The notes below the pieces were generated by a model that worked only from the letters and a program-made list of their open reading frames with translations, was not told the DNA's origin and did no database searches. The position numbers and the translations under genes were made by a program. Shown piece after piece: positions 41,726 through 50,611 of a stretch of 59,021 nt of DNA. Position 1 is the first letter of the stretch, and each line of letters begins with the position of its first letter. Location: assembly GCA_002282015.1 (NCBI GenBank), contig NCIJ01000012.1:1-59021 (forward strand), in the 5' to 3' direction. Origin of the DNA: Sulfuricurvum sp. 17-40-25. Lineage in GTDB: Bacteria; Campylobacterota; Campylobacteria; Campylobacterales; Sulfurimonadaceae.

Positions 41726-42352
41726 ATGGCACTGGTAAAAAAACACATACAGCAGGTTGTCGAAGAGCTGCCACAATTCTCGACACTTGAAGAAGCAGTG
41801 AAATATTATCACGCTAATAATGAAAAATTTGATGAGCAAGGGTATGCCATAGAGCAAATCGAAATGTTTGAGGGCGGGGGAGAAGAGTTGGTTAAACTCT
41901 TGGTAGATAACCCATATGTGGATAAAGATACAGCAAGTAAGATTGCTTCGATTCTTGCTAAAATGGATGGAAGTCGTGCCCCTATCGAGTCGATTATGGG
42001 ATTGCTCAAAGTTCGCAATGCCTATATTCGTAATCTTGGGATCACGACACTTCAAAGTTATGGCGATGCGATCAAATACTATATCGTGAAATTTCTCATT
42101 GGAGACGATCGTGATCTGCGTATTTTTGCGATCAATGTTTTGGGCGATGTTAATTTTGCGCAATCGCGTGATATGCTCATCGAACTTCTTGAAAAAGAGG
42201 CAGATATCAATGTCGCGATGACAGCTGTGGATTATATGGCTGAGATTGGTGAAGTGCAGGATATCCCATTGCTCGAGACACTCAAAAGCAGATTCCAAGA
42301 TCCGTACGTTGAGTTTGCGATTGATACCGCCATTCGTAGTATTCGGGGGTAA
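41726..42352 (+). CDS. HEAT-repeat-like protein in chemosensory cluster
   Basis: 208 aa, helical, with repeated units of about 30 residues such as ASKIASILAKMDGSRAPIESIMGLLKVRNAYIRNLGITTLQSYG and LRIFAINVLGDVNFAQSRDMLIELLEKEADINVAMTAVDYMAEIG, the hallmark of HEAT/PBS-lyase-type repeats. No catalytic residues are seen. HEAT proteins in chemosensory clusters are thought to be scaffolds. It lies between cheB and cheR on the same strand. Confidence 0.75.
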   Translation: MALVKKHIQQVVEELPQFSTLEEAVKYYHANNEKFDEQGYAIEQIEMFEGGGEELVKLLVDNPYVDKDTASKIASILAKMDGSRAPIESIMGLLKVRNAYIRNLGITTLQSYGDAIKYYIVKFLIGDDRDLRIFAINVLGDVNFAQSRDMLIELLEKEADINVAMTAVDYMAEIGEVQDIPLLETLKSRFQDPYVEFAIDTAIRSIRG

Positions 42353-42355
42353 TAG

Positions 42356-43186
42356 GTGGAAGCTCTTTTATCAGAAGAAAATTTCTATAAGATGACCGAC
42401 TATATTTACCGTAAAACGGGGATTTATTTAGAATTAGATAAGCATTTTGACAAGCTTTCCAAGTACATAGAAGCACGATGTAAAGTAATTGGTGCTGATT
42501 CTTTTCGTAAATATTTTTACACGTTGCGTTTTGATGATAAAGACGGGGCAGAGTTTCAAGCACTGGTTAATGGAATGACGGTAAATGAAACCTACTTTTA
42601 TCGTGAGAAAGAGCAGTTTGAAGTGCTGGTAGATCGCATTTTGCCAGAACTGCATGAGATAAAGCCAAAAGGACAGCCTCTAAGGATTTTATCGGCTCCA
42701 AGTTCTACGGGAGAAGAACCCTACTCGATGATTTTGCATATTCTTGAAGAAGCGCGTATTGTCGATGTTCGTGATATTGAGATTGTCGGAATTGACATTG
42801 ACAGCACCGTGATTGAAAAAGCAAGGCTGGGTAAATATTCAGATCGTGCAGTTCATGCGATACCTCCTGGAACGTTGGCGAAGTATTTTAAAAAGCGTTC
42901 GTTAGGTTATGATCTGATTGATGATCTGATTGGAACGGTGGACTTTAAATTGGCCAACATCTTTGACAGGGGAGATATGCGAAAGTTGGGAAAATTTGAT
43001 GTTATTTTTTCACGTAATATGCTTATCTATTTTGATGATGCAAGCCGAAAAGAAGTTGCAATGAGCTTTTACGATATGCTTAATCCAGGTGGTTATGTCC
43101 TATTAGGGCATGCTGAATATATGAGCCGTATCACTTCGGTGTTCAAGGCAAAAAAAATTGACTCCACGTTGATTTATCAAAAATAA
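42356..43186 (+). CDS. cheR: Chemotaxis protein methyltransferase CheR
   Basis: 276 aa, GTG start 3 bp after the previous stop. N-terminal helical domain, then NGMTVNETYFYREKEQFE, SAM-binding LRILSAPSSTGEEPYSMI (usual form SAGCSTGEEPYS), VGIDIDSTVIEKAR and FDVIFSRNMLIYFDD (RNvLIYF motif). It methylates MCP glutamates and opposes CheB. Confidence 0.95.
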   Translation: MEALLSEENFYKMTDYIYRKTGIYLELDKHFDKLSKYIEARCKVIGADSFRKYFYTLRFDDKDGAEFQALVNGMTVNETYFYREKEQFEVLVDRILPELHEIKPKGQPLRILSAPSSTGEEPYSMILHILEEARIVDVRDIEIVGIDIDSTVIEKARLGKYSDRAVHAIPPGTLAKYFKKRSLGYDLIDDLIGTVDFKLANIFDRGDMRKLGKFDVIFSRNMLIYFDDASRKEVAMSFYDMLNPGGYVLLGHAEYMSRITSVFKAKKIDSTLIYQK

Positions 43187-43207
43187 CCAAATTATAGGAG
43201 AAACAAA

Positions 43208-43579
43208 ATGCCATTAGTAATATTTGTAGACGACAGTGAGACCGCTTTAGCATCCACACGGATGGTGACGGATTCAATGCCCATTGAGGTTAAGCAATAT
43301 CTATCCGCAGTGGATGCGTTAAACGAGATCAAAGGGGGGATGGTTCCTGATTTGATTATTACGGATATGAATATGCCCGTAATGAACGGCTTTGAGTTTT
43401 TACAGGGACTTCGTCAAGTACCAAGCACCGCACGTACTCCGGTATTGATGCTCACGACGGAAACACGTGATGAACTAAAGGTACAGGGAAAAGCGCTTGG
43501 ATTGACAGGTTGGGTGGTAAAGCCATTTAATCCGGCACAGTTGAAACAAGCTATTTCTCGAGTATTGCGTTTAGCATAA
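43208..43579 (+). CDS. CheY-like response regulator
   Basis: 123 aa single receiver domain: VDDSETALAS, phospho-Asp in LIITDMNMPVMNG, Thr in MLTTETRD and Lys in VVKPFNP. Complete active site and no output domain, so it signals by protein contact. One of two single-domain regulators in this cluster; it and the one at 43990 flank the CheZ-like gene. Either may be the flagellar/pilus regulator or a phosphate sink. Confidence 0.92.
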   Translation: MPLVIFVDDSETALASTRMVTDSMPIEVKQYLSAVDALNEIKGGMVPDLIITDMNMPVMNGFEFLQGLRQVPSTARTPVLMLTTETRDELKVQGKALGLTGWVVKPFNPAQLKQAISRVLRLA

Positions 43580-43589
43580 GAGCACTAGA

Positions 43590-43979
43590 ATGCAATTCTT
43601 AAATACTTTGAATGGACTGCTGGAACATGTCAAAACGGTTGAGCGTGAAACGATTGCTCTGACGCAAGAAGCGCAGTTACGGTTTGTCCGGTATTTGGAC
43701 AAAAATGGTTTAAGTGTAGACGATGAAACACTAGAAGCAATGCAGTATCAAGACATCATCGCTCAGCAGTTAAGTGCAACCATAGAAGCCATTGAAAGTG
43801 CGCAGGAACACATGCAGTATTTTATTCATGCTTTTGGCGAAGATGATGCGATTGCAGCTCAAAGTATTGAAAAAATGCACGTAAAATTAAATACTGCATT
43901 AGATAAAGCAAAAGAAAAATACAGTGCATTTAGCGGAAAAGTGAATAATGAAATCGATGATGGAATAGAATTTTTTTAG
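43590..43979 (+). CDS. cheZ: CheZ-like CheY phosphatase candidate
   Basis: 129 aa, helical hairpin-like. MQYQDIIAQQLSATIEAI carries the D-xxx-Q arrangement of CheZ's catalytic pair (compare FQDLTGQ in the enteric protein). The end NNEIDDGIEFF resembles CheZ's C-terminal CheY-binding peptide (acidic pair, hydrophobics and a terminal Phe). It is shorter than enteric CheZ (about 214 aa) but similar to reduced forms. Placed between two CheY-like genes, its likely substrates. The name is given by these motifs, not by overall similarity. Confidence 0.75.
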   Translation: MQFLNTLNGLLEHVKTVERETIALTQEAQLRFVRYLDKNGLSVDDETLEAMQYQDIIAQQLSATIEAIESAQEHMQYFIHAFGEDDAIAAQSIEKMHVKLNTALDKAKEKYSAFSGKVNNEIDDGIEFF

Positions 43980-43989
43980 GAGCATAGTC

Positions 43990-44355
43990 ATGGCAACAGT
44001 AATGGTAGTAGACGATTCTAAAACGGTACGGAGCTATCATGGCTCGATACTCAAAGATTTGGGTGTAGAAGTACTCGAAGCTGAAAATGGAATGGAAGCA
44101 CTCGAGAAGTCGTTGGATACTAATGTGGATTTGTATCTCGTGGATGTGAACATGCCGGTTATGGATGGCTATTCATTTGTGAGTGAACTACGTAAGCAAC
44201 CCGCACGCCGCTATACTCCCGTGATCATGATCACAACGCAAGAGGAATCGACGGACAAGCTTGAAGCATTCAAAGTAGGTGCCAATCTTTTTGAAACGAA
44301 ACCTATCAAACCTGATGCTCTAAAAGGGTATTTACAGCTCTTGTTAAAAGTTTAA
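43990..44355 (+). CDS. cheY: Chemotaxis response regulator CheY
   Basis: 121 aa receiver domain: VVDDSKTVRSYH, phospho-Asp in DLYLVDVNMPVMDG, Thr-Thr in MITTQEES and Lys in ETKPIKP. Begins 10 bp after the CheZ-like gene and lies 14 bp before cheA, so it is the more likely direct CheA target. GGAGCATAGTC precedes the ATG. Confidence 0.92.
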   Translation: MATVMVVDDSKTVRSYHGSILKDLGVEVLEAENGMEALEKSLDTNVDLYLVDVNMPVMDGYSFVSELRKQPARRYTPVIMITTQEESTDKLEAFKVGANLFETKPIKPDALKGYLQLLLKV

Positions 44356-44369
44356 ATCAAGGACAAACT

Positions 44370-47120
44370 ATGAATCCGCTACTCGAACAATTTTTATTAG
44401 AAGCCAGAGAAAACTTGGCGTTTATTGATCAAAATATTGAACATATCGGAGGGGATGACCCTGAGCTTTTAAATTCAGTTTTCCGCGCTGCACATACACT
44501 CAAGGGTGGCTCTGGAATCGTAGGGTTTGAAGCTGTAAAGCGTATCACTCATCATGCAGAAGATTTACTGGATATGCTGCGTTCAGGGAAACTTGAGTTC
44601 CAACCCAATATGATCGAGTCCCTTTTTAATGCATTTGATGAGGTGGTTAATCTGATTGAAGCTGCCGAAGAGTGCGGTGATATTGTAGAAGCGGATGAAG
44701 CACGTATTGATCAGATTTCTGAAGAACTAAGCGCATTGATGGGTAAAAAGATTGAAATTCAGACATGGACGTGTCCATATCGTCTTGCAAGTGACAGTGA
44801 ACGTGTGGTCAATCTTCCAATGCCATTTTTACGCCAATATTGGCAAACAATACCGTTCAAACTGGGCGAGATCGATGAAAGTTTCTGTGATAATGAGCAG
44901 TTGTATGCCATCATATTTGATTTGGATGAATCGTGCATGGTGTATGGTAATGATCCGCTTTATGCACTCTCTTTACTTGGAAACAAAGTTGTAGGTATAC
45001 ATTCGTGTATGGGTGAAAATTCTTCTAAAGCGCTATTGTCAGGATTTGATGATCCCGATGGATTGTTATTGCGGTTGAGCATGACGGCATTTGTGTATGC
45101 GACGTATGAAGAGATCAGCGATGCATTGTTTAACTTTGTCGATGAACTCACTTTTGTTCCCCTTGATATAGCGACGCTGTTAGGCATTAGCGAGGGTGAG
45201 TCTGGTCACGCTTTGGATGTACTTAAAGAACTTTCAACTGAGTGCAATGGCGTTATTGATGCTTTGGATCGTTTTAGAATTAGTGAAAAGATCAATAACA
45301 CATTGCCAATGATTGGACGAGACACCCTTCAAAGTAATCAGCTACGACGATTGGATGAGCTGCTCAATACGATTGCGGATGCAGATTTAAACTCATTAAA
45401 AGCGTTTTTTGCACAGCTGCCTCAGGGTAAGGTCTATGTGTATGATGGTTTAATCAATGATGCTTCGCCTGTAGAGGACGTAAGCACACCTGTTACAATG
45501 TGCAAACCAATAGAGATGAATGACTTGGAGCGCATACAGCTCAAGGCGATTTTAACACAACAGCTTCAAACATTGGAAATGTTAGACGATGAGGCGGCGC
45601 AAGAACGGGTGTTGTCCATTTTAGAAAATAATCTAAAACCGTATATTTGTGAGATGCCAAGTACCTTTGCTTCGAAAGAGGCCATGATGGAGTGGTTACG
45701 CAGTGAGATTAGGGGCGAGGAACACAAAAGTGTCCCAGAAGCGGCTCCGGTATTTGAAATTTCTGGAGTTGAAGCTCCGATTAGCATGCCTGCAGAACCT
45801 GCAGAGGTTAAGGTCTACAGTGAGCCAGCAACGGCAGTTCCTAAAGTGGTGCCTGTAGCCAGTACCGTAGAACGAGTTGAATCAGACAATCAAGTAGCCA
45901 GCAGTAAAAAAGGGGTGATCGGTAAAACGGTCAAAGTAGATCAAGAATCGATTGATCATTTGATGAATGTTGTCGGCGAGCTTTTGGTGGCTAAAAACTC
46001 TCTTCCGTATTTGGCAGATGGAGTCCATAAGATGACGGGGGAAGTGATCAAGCGTGCTATTATGGAAAAATACACCTTTATCAACCGTCTTGCAGAACAA
46101 TTGCAAGATTTGATCATGTCTATGCGGATGCTTCCGATTTCCTATGTGTTTGACCGCTATCCAAAACTGGTACGTGACATCTCAAAAGACATGAATAAAA
46201 AAGTTTCTTTGAGCATGGATGGAGGAGAGACGAAGCTTGATAAAAATATGATCGAGATGTTGGCTGATCCGATGATCCATATTATGCGTAATTCTTTGGA
46301 TCACGGGATTGAGATGCCCGATGTCCGTATCCAAAAAGGGAAAAATCCAGAAGGAAGCATAACGCTCAATGCGTATGCTCAATCGGATAAAATCATCATT
46401 GAAATACGCGATGACGGAGCTGGAATCAACATCGACCGTGTTGTTCAAAAGGTCTTGGAAAAAGAGTTGCTAACGCTTGAACAAGTAGAAGCGATGAGCG
46501 ATGATGAAAAAGCGGCGCTGGTCATGCTTCCCGGTCTTTCGACGGCAGATACTATCAGTGAATACAGCGGCCGCGGTGTCGGAATGGACGTCGTACGCAA
46601 ATCAATCGAAGGATTTGGCGGAAATATTCGGATCAAGACGATACCCAATCAAGGAACAACGATTTACCTTTCAATCCCGGTATCGCTTGCGGTTACTTCA
46701 TTGCTTCACGTGACTATGAGTGGGGTTCATTATGGGTTCCCAATGGATTCAGTGTCAGAGACGGTTAAAATCGAATCAAGTAAAATCGAGTATTTGCAAA
46801 ATGAACCATTTATTTACCTACGTGGTGAAGTCATTCCGTTACTGTTTGCAAAAAACATGCTGGATGAAGGGGCGCTTGAAAATAAAGCACTTCCTGTGGT
46901 GGTGTTAAATATCAAAGGAAACCTCCTTGCTGTCGTGGTTAATGAGTTGTTGGGACAATTGGATGTGGTACAAAAACCACTTGAGGGGATCATGGAGCAT
47001 CATCCTATCTTTAGCGGTACCGCATTACTGGGTAATGGGCAGATCATCATGGCGATCGATCCAATAGGCATTTTAGGAATATCGACGGTGCTCAAAAGCG
47101 ATCATAGAATCGCTAGCTAA
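44370..47120 (+). CDS. cheA: Chemotaxis histidine kinase CheA with large P2-like insert
   Basis: 916 aa. HPt domain with phospho-His in FRAAHTLKGGSG (His42). A long region (about 135-510) includes LYAIIFDLDESCMVYGNDPLYALSLLG, a P2-like/regulatory fold, and a Pro/Glu-rich linker. Then P3 from about 515 (VKVDQESIDHLMNVVGELLVAKNSL), kinase domain with MIHIMRNSLDHGIE, DDGAGI and GRGVGMDVV, and a CheW-like P5 domain to the end. No receiver domain. Larger than enteric CheA (654 aa), mostly because of the middle region. Core kinase for the receptors and CheW proteins of this cluster. Confidence 0.96.
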   Translation: MNPLLEQFLLEARENLAFIDQNIEHIGGDDPELLNSVFRAAHTLKGGSGIVGFEAVKRITHHAEDLLDMLRSGKLEFQPNMIESLFNAFDEVVNLIEAAEECGDIVEADEARIDQISEELSALMGKKIEIQTWTCPYRLASDSERVVNLPMPFLRQYWQTIPFKLGEIDESFCDNEQLYAIIFDLDESCMVYGNDPLYALSLLGNKVVGIHSCMGENSSKALLSGFDDPDGLLLRLSMTAFVYATYEEISDALFNFVDELTFVPLDIATLLGISEGESGHALDVLKELSTECNGVIDALDRFRISEKINNTLPMIGRDTLQSNQLRRLDELLNTIADADLNSLKAFFAQLPQGKVYVYDGLINDASPVEDVSTPVTMCKPIEMNDLERIQLKAILTQQLQTLEMLDDEAAQERVLSILENNLKPYICEMPSTFASKEAMMEWLRSEIRGEEHKSVPEAAPVFEISGVEAPISMPAEPAEVKVYSEPATAVPKVVPVASTVERVESDNQVASSKKGVIGKTVKVDQESIDHLMNVVGELLVAKNSLPYLADGVHKMTGEVIKRAIMEKYTFINRLAEQLQDLIMSMRMLPISYVFDRYPKLVRDISKDMNKKVSLSMDGGETKLDKNMIEMLADPMIHIMRNSLDHGIEMPDVRIQKGKNPEGSITLNAYAQSDKIIIEIRDDGAGINIDRVVQKVLEKELLTLEQVEAMSDDEKAALVMLPGLSTADTISEYSGRGVGMDVVRKSIEGFGGNIRIKTIPNQGTTIYLSIPVSLAVTSLLHVTMSGVHYGFPMDSVSETVKIESSKIEYLQNEPFIYLRGEVIPLLFAKNMLDEGALENKALPVVVLNIKGNLLAVVVNELLGQLDVVQKPLEGIMEHHPIFSGTALLGNGQIIMAIDPIGILGISTVLKSDHRIAS

Positions 47121-47134
47121 GTAAAGGAATTAAG

Positions 47135-47593
47135 ATGGAAGATTATATTATCTTTACTATAGGTGATAACTATTATGCTTTGAGTGTGGCATCCATACAG
47201 CGAATCATTCAAGTTCCCTCTGTTACGGCTATTCCTAATGCTCATCCTATGGTTGAGGGGATGATGTCCTATGAAGATCGCGTCATCAAAGTAGCGAATT
47301 TTCGTGCGATGATGGGGATGGAGAGTTTTGAAGAAAGTGCTACGGGTAAATCTCAGAAACTACTGATCTATCAAACAGAAAATGCATTTTTCGGTATAAA
47401 AGTGGATCAGATAGAAGATATTAAAAGTCTAGATTGTTCGACACTAAAGCATGTTGACAGGCTTGAAGCAAACGTAAGTTTTGTGGAGATGAACGGGGTT
47501 ATAGAGATTGATGATAAACTCGTAAATGTTATTAAATCGGTGACTTTGCCGATGAAGGAGAGAGAGTATAATGGCAACATTAATGGAGAATAA
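47135..47593 (+). CDS. cheW: CheW-like coupling protein (copy a)
   Basis: 152 aa single CheW domain: YIIFTIGDNYYALSVASIQRIIQVPSVTAIPNAHPMVEGMMSYEDRVIKVANFRAMMG. Paralogous to the protein at 47860-48288, with which it shares the (I/F)IIFTI..YAL.V..I.RI.QVPS.T.IPN core. It overlaps the STAS-like gene by 23 nt, suggesting strong coupling. It probably docks on CheA's P5 domain. Confidence 0.92.
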   Translation: MEDYIIFTIGDNYYALSVASIQRIIQVPSVTAIPNAHPMVEGMMSYEDRVIKVANFRAMMGMESFEESATGKSQKLLIYQTENAFFGIKVDQIEDIKSLDCSTLKHVDRLEANVSFVEMNGVIEIDDKLVNVIKSVTLPMKEREYNGNINGE

Positions 47594-47840
47594 TACAGTA
47601 ACATTTAGTGGAGTAGTGTATGAAGATGAAATCGTTGCTTTACGCGACTTTTTACAGATGGCTTCTCCTTCTGAACTAATGGTTGATTTTACAGCGTGCG
47701 ATGATATCCATCTGGGTGTTTTGCAACTCATATTAGGGTATAAAAAACTCTATAGCGCAAATTTTTTATACGGTTATGAGATTAAGATGTACCAAAAAGT
47801 GTGTGAAGGATTTGAAATAACCGAAATACATTGCGCATAA
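47571..47840 (+). CDS. STAS-like small protein
   Basis: 89 aa; ATG 47571 lies 10 nt after AAGGAG, inside the end of cheW. An in-frame ATG at 47583 is the alternative. Strand-helix pattern with ELMVDFTACDDIHLGVLQLILGYKKLY resembles the STAS phosphorylation-loop region, but the usual Ser/Thr is not obvious (DDIHLGVL). Between two cheW genes, it may regulate or localise the array; function not established. Confidence 0.6.
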   Translation: MATLMENNTVTFSGVVYEDEIVALRDFLQMASPSELMVDFTACDDIHLGVLQLILGYKKLYSANFLYGYEIKMYQKVCEGFEITEIHCA

Positions 47841-47859
47841 GCATTAAGGAAAAAAAGTT

Positions 47860-48288
47860 GTGAGTGATTTTATTATTTTTACTATTAACGAGGCGCAGTA
47901 TGCGCTTGATGTTAGCAATATAGAGCGTATTGATCAAGTTCCATCACTAACGCCTATACCAAATTCTCACGCTTTTTTGGATGGGATAATGATGTATCAG
48001 GGTAATACTCTCAAAGTACTCAATTTTAGAAAAATGACGAATGCACCTGGAGAAGAGCCAGTTGTGAGTACTCAGAAACTTTTAATTTATCGGGATAACA
48101 AGGGGTTGTTTGCTATCAAAGTAGATTCGATTAAAGACATTACGGCATTTGACCCCTCGAGTATTAAGCCGTATGCCCGTAGTGTTACTGTAGGAGAGTA
48201 TTTACTCACACGTGGTGTTGTTGAATACAAACAGTCGTTAGTGGTTGTTATAGATACGGTTGAGCTTCCAGGCGATGAGGCAGCATGA
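47860..48288 (+). CDS. cheW: CheW-like coupling protein (copy b)
   Basis: 142 aa from a GTG start. FIIFTINEAQYALDVSNIERIDQVPSLTPIPNSHAFLDGIMMYQGNTLKVLNFRKM marks a single CheW domain, clearly paralogous to copy a. Ends with a 4-nt overlap with the ParA gene (ATGA). It may couple another receptor or link ParA to the array. Confidence 0.9.
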   Translation: MSDFIIFTINEAQYALDVSNIERIDQVPSLTPIPNSHAFLDGIMMYQGNTLKVLNFRKMTNAPGEEPVVSTQKLLIYRDNKGLFAIKVDSIKDITAFDPSSIKPYARSVTVGEYLLTRGVVEYKQSLVVVIDTVELPGDEAA

Positions 48289-49028
48289 AAACAATCGTTG
48301 TTTCAAATCGTAAAGGGGGATCGGCTAAAACGACCACTGCGGTGAATCTCGCGTGCGAATTAGCGAAAATAGGATCAGTGTTATTAATTGATTTTGACAC
48401 CCAAGGGCATGCTTCTCTTGGAGTGGGTTCTGAGTCTTCTGAGCATAACGGTGCGCATTCGATTTTTGTGGGTAAAACACTCAGTGAGACGTTTGTTCAT
48501 ACGGTGCACGATCAGCTCACCCTTGCTCCTGCCCAAGAGTTTTTTGATGTCTATGAGTTTGGAGATTTACGTGGAGTGCTGAAAAACCGTTTTCGTCGTG
48601 AGATGATCCATGATTTTTTTGATTATGTGATTATTGATACGCCACCTACATTTGACGGATTGCTTAAAAATGCGCTCGAAGTTGCGGATGCTGTGGTCAT
48701 TCCCTTCGTCCCGCATCATCTGGGTGTAGTTGCTGTAGGTCAAATGGTACGTGCCATATACCAAAATGCATCACTGCACAATCAAAAAACGCCTGAAGTG
48801 GGAATTTTGCCCGTGATGGTCAATGCGCATATACCTGAGCATCGTGAAGCAATAGGCAAGATCAAAACGCAATTTGGTGCAGAAAAGCTTTTTTCAGGAA
48901 TTGGAATTGATATCAAGCTGGCAAAACAGTTTGAGGGAGGAAGTCCTGTTGTATTAGATGAAGAGCGTTCTCGTGGTGTAAAGGATTATCGTTATTTTGT
49001 GGAAGAGCTTTTAGCTCGGTTATCTTGA
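48285..49028 (+). CDS. ParA/MinD-like ATPase of chemosensory cluster
   Basis: 247 aa. Deviant Walker A KGGSAKTTTAVNLACELA (about 11-18), Walker A' and B regions LLIDFDTQGHASLGVG and YVIIDTPPTFDGLLKNAL. Such ParA homologues in che clusters position cytoplasmic or polar arrays and help divide them between daughter cells (ParC/ParP, PpfA systems). No ParB-like partner is obvious; CheW copy b or the MCP may serve. Not likely to be the chromosome-partition ParA. Confidence 0.9.
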   Translation: MKTIVVSNRKGGSAKTTTAVNLACELAKIGSVLLIDFDTQGHASLGVGSESSEHNGAHSIFVGKTLSETFVHTVHDQLTLAPAQEFFDVYEFGDLRGVLKNRFRREMIHDFFDYVIIDTPPTFDGLLKNALEVADAVVIPFVPHHLGVVAVGQMVRAIYQNASLHNQKTPEVGILPVMVNAHIPEHREAIGKIKTQFGAEKLFSGIGIDIKLAKQFEGGSPVVLDEERSRGVKDYRYFVEELLARLS

Positions 49029-49050
49029 TGAAGAGAAGTGGGTTTGTAGT

Positions 49051-50376
49051 ATGAAAAAAATATTGATAGTTGATGACAATGAAAATAATCGAGTGCTTTT
49101 ACGGGCACTATTAGAAGAATATGCCGACGAGAACAATATTGTGTTACACATTAGAGAAGCGGTTAATGGACTGGAAGCTTCGTTAATAGCAGAAAATGAG
49201 CATTTTAGTCTTATTTTAATGGATTTGATGATGCCACAAATGGATGGGATCGAGGCAACCAAACGTATTCGCTCATGTGATGCTAAAGTAATGATTGTGG
49301 CAGTATCTGGGGTGGACGATGCTGAGCGTCAGCAGCAGATACTGCAAAACGGTGCGGAGGACTATATCTCTAAACCCATCAATGCTGATATATTTTTGAC
49401 GCGCTTAGATAACTATTTGTCTTTGATTGAGTCACGAGAGAGTGTAAGCAAAAAATTTAATCCAAGCGCGGCCAATTTATTCACACAAGAAACTTTTAGT
49501 CGAAAGTTACTCTTTTATGTACAAAATGAGGATGATCTTGCTCAGTTTTGGGAATATTACCTGCTTGAGTCACGTGAACAATGTGAAAATTTAAGTGATG
49601 CCATACGCACGGTTTACGCCATAGCATCTATTGGACTAAAAGTAGGCGTAGACTTACAACTTATCGTCGAAGAGTCTATGAATAATATCTTCATCACGCT
49701 CATAGGAATTGACAGTATGGATACGAAGATCATTAAGATGATTATGGCAAAAAATCCGAGGGTCACTGATTACCAAATCGGAGATGGAAAAATCAGTATT
49801 CGATTGTTACGTCCACGTCTGATTAAACCGGTGGTACTTGCTGATACCTCTGTAGCCATAGCATCAACTAAGCCCATCCTTGCACCTGTAACAGTTCCGA
49901 TCTATGAAGCAGTTGAGGAGACCATACACGTCTATGATTATATGGATCCCGAAGATTTACTGGACCTAAAAGAGTATGTTGGAAAACTAAATTCACTTAT
50001 GTTGATCGTTGGTGGAGAGATTGAGGCTTACGAGGTTGATGAAATCGATAATAATCTTCAGCAGATCGGTCGAATCTCTAGTGGTTACACAGACAGCTAC
50101 TCAATCGGACGAGCATTGACCTCTATGGGATCCACCATTACGCATCACAGGGATATTTTTATAGAAAAATCCAGTGATCTTGCCCCTATGTGTGCCGCAT
50201 TCGGGCGTGATCTGAACAGCTGGATACAGTTAATCTTCATTGAGGGTGCTACGAGTGTTAATTATATGGACGATACGATTATCGCTAATGCGCAAATGAT
50301 TGAGAGCATTTTAACGATGGATGATACTACAGCAGATGATGGGATAGAAAATCTAGACGATATATTTGATTTTTAG
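49051..50376 (+). CDS. Response regulator with long C-terminal region of unknown type
   Basis: 441 aa. Receiver domain (about 1-125): LIVDDNENNRVLLRALLEEY, phospho-Asp in LILMDLMMPQMDG, Lys in ISKPIN. Region 145-265 has an anti-sigma/ATPase-like look (IGLKVGVDLQLIVEESMNNIFITLIGI) without clear nucleotide motifs. Region 290-430 is helical with no recognised family. The last residues ENLDDIFDF resemble the CheY-binding tail of CheZ, as in the CheZ-like protein at 43590. AAGAGAAGTGGG precedes the start. Possibly an adaptation or array regulator. Confidence 0.75.
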   Translation: MKKILIVDDNENNRVLLRALLEEYADENNIVLHIREAVNGLEASLIAENEHFSLILMDLMMPQMDGIEATKRIRSCDAKVMIVAVSGVDDAERQQQILQNGAEDYISKPINADIFLTRLDNYLSLIESRESVSKKFNPSAANLFTQETFSRKLLFYVQNEDDLAQFWEYYLLESREQCENLSDAIRTVYAIASIGLKVGVDLQLIVEESMNNIFITLIGIDSMDTKIIKMIMAKNPRVTDYQIGDGKISIRLLRPRLIKPVVLADTSVAIASTKPILAPVTVPIYEAVEETIHVYDYMDPEDLLDLKEYVGKLNSLMLIVGGEIEAYEVDEIDNNLQQIGRISSGYTDSYSIGRALTSMGSTITHHRDIFIEKSSDLAPMCAAFGRDLNSWIQLIFIEGATSVNYMDDTIIANAQMIESILTMDDTTADDGIENLDDIFDF

Positions 50377-50385
50377 GAGTTTATC

Positions 50386-50601
50386 ATGGGGTACAAATTA
50401 GAAGTAAAAAATGGATGCGGCTGTTTTAAACGCGATGGTGGAGTCGATATGCAAAGTTTTGAATCTGCACAAGATGCAAAAGAAGAAGCCGAAATACTCC
50501 ATGCTCGGATGGAAAAAAACTATTGTAAAAAACACAAGTTTACATTGACAAACATCGCAGGCAACTATACGATCACAATACAGCCTAGAGTCGTAGGATA
50601 G
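50386..50601 (+). CDS. Small conserved-looking protein, unknown
   Basis: 71 aa, start after TTAGGAGTTTATC. Features: GCGCFKRDGG near the start, an acidic helix (SFESAQDAKEEAEILHARMEKNYCKKH) and a strand-rich end (KFTLTNIAGNYTITIQPRVVG). Three cysteines may bind metal. It sits 9 bp after the long response regulator and 10 bp before the binding-protein gene, so it is co-transcribed with the signalling genes. No family recognised. Confidence 0.65.
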   Translation: MGYKLEVKNGCGCFKRDGGVDMQSFESAQDAKEEAEILHARMEKNYCKKHKFTLTNIAGNYTITIQPRVVG

Positions 50602-50611
50602 GGGCACGTCT

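Noticed and set aside
48285-49028. Chromosome-partition ParA near an origin
   Set aside because: No ParB gene or parS-like repeats are nearby and the gene is embedded in and overlaps chemosensory genes.
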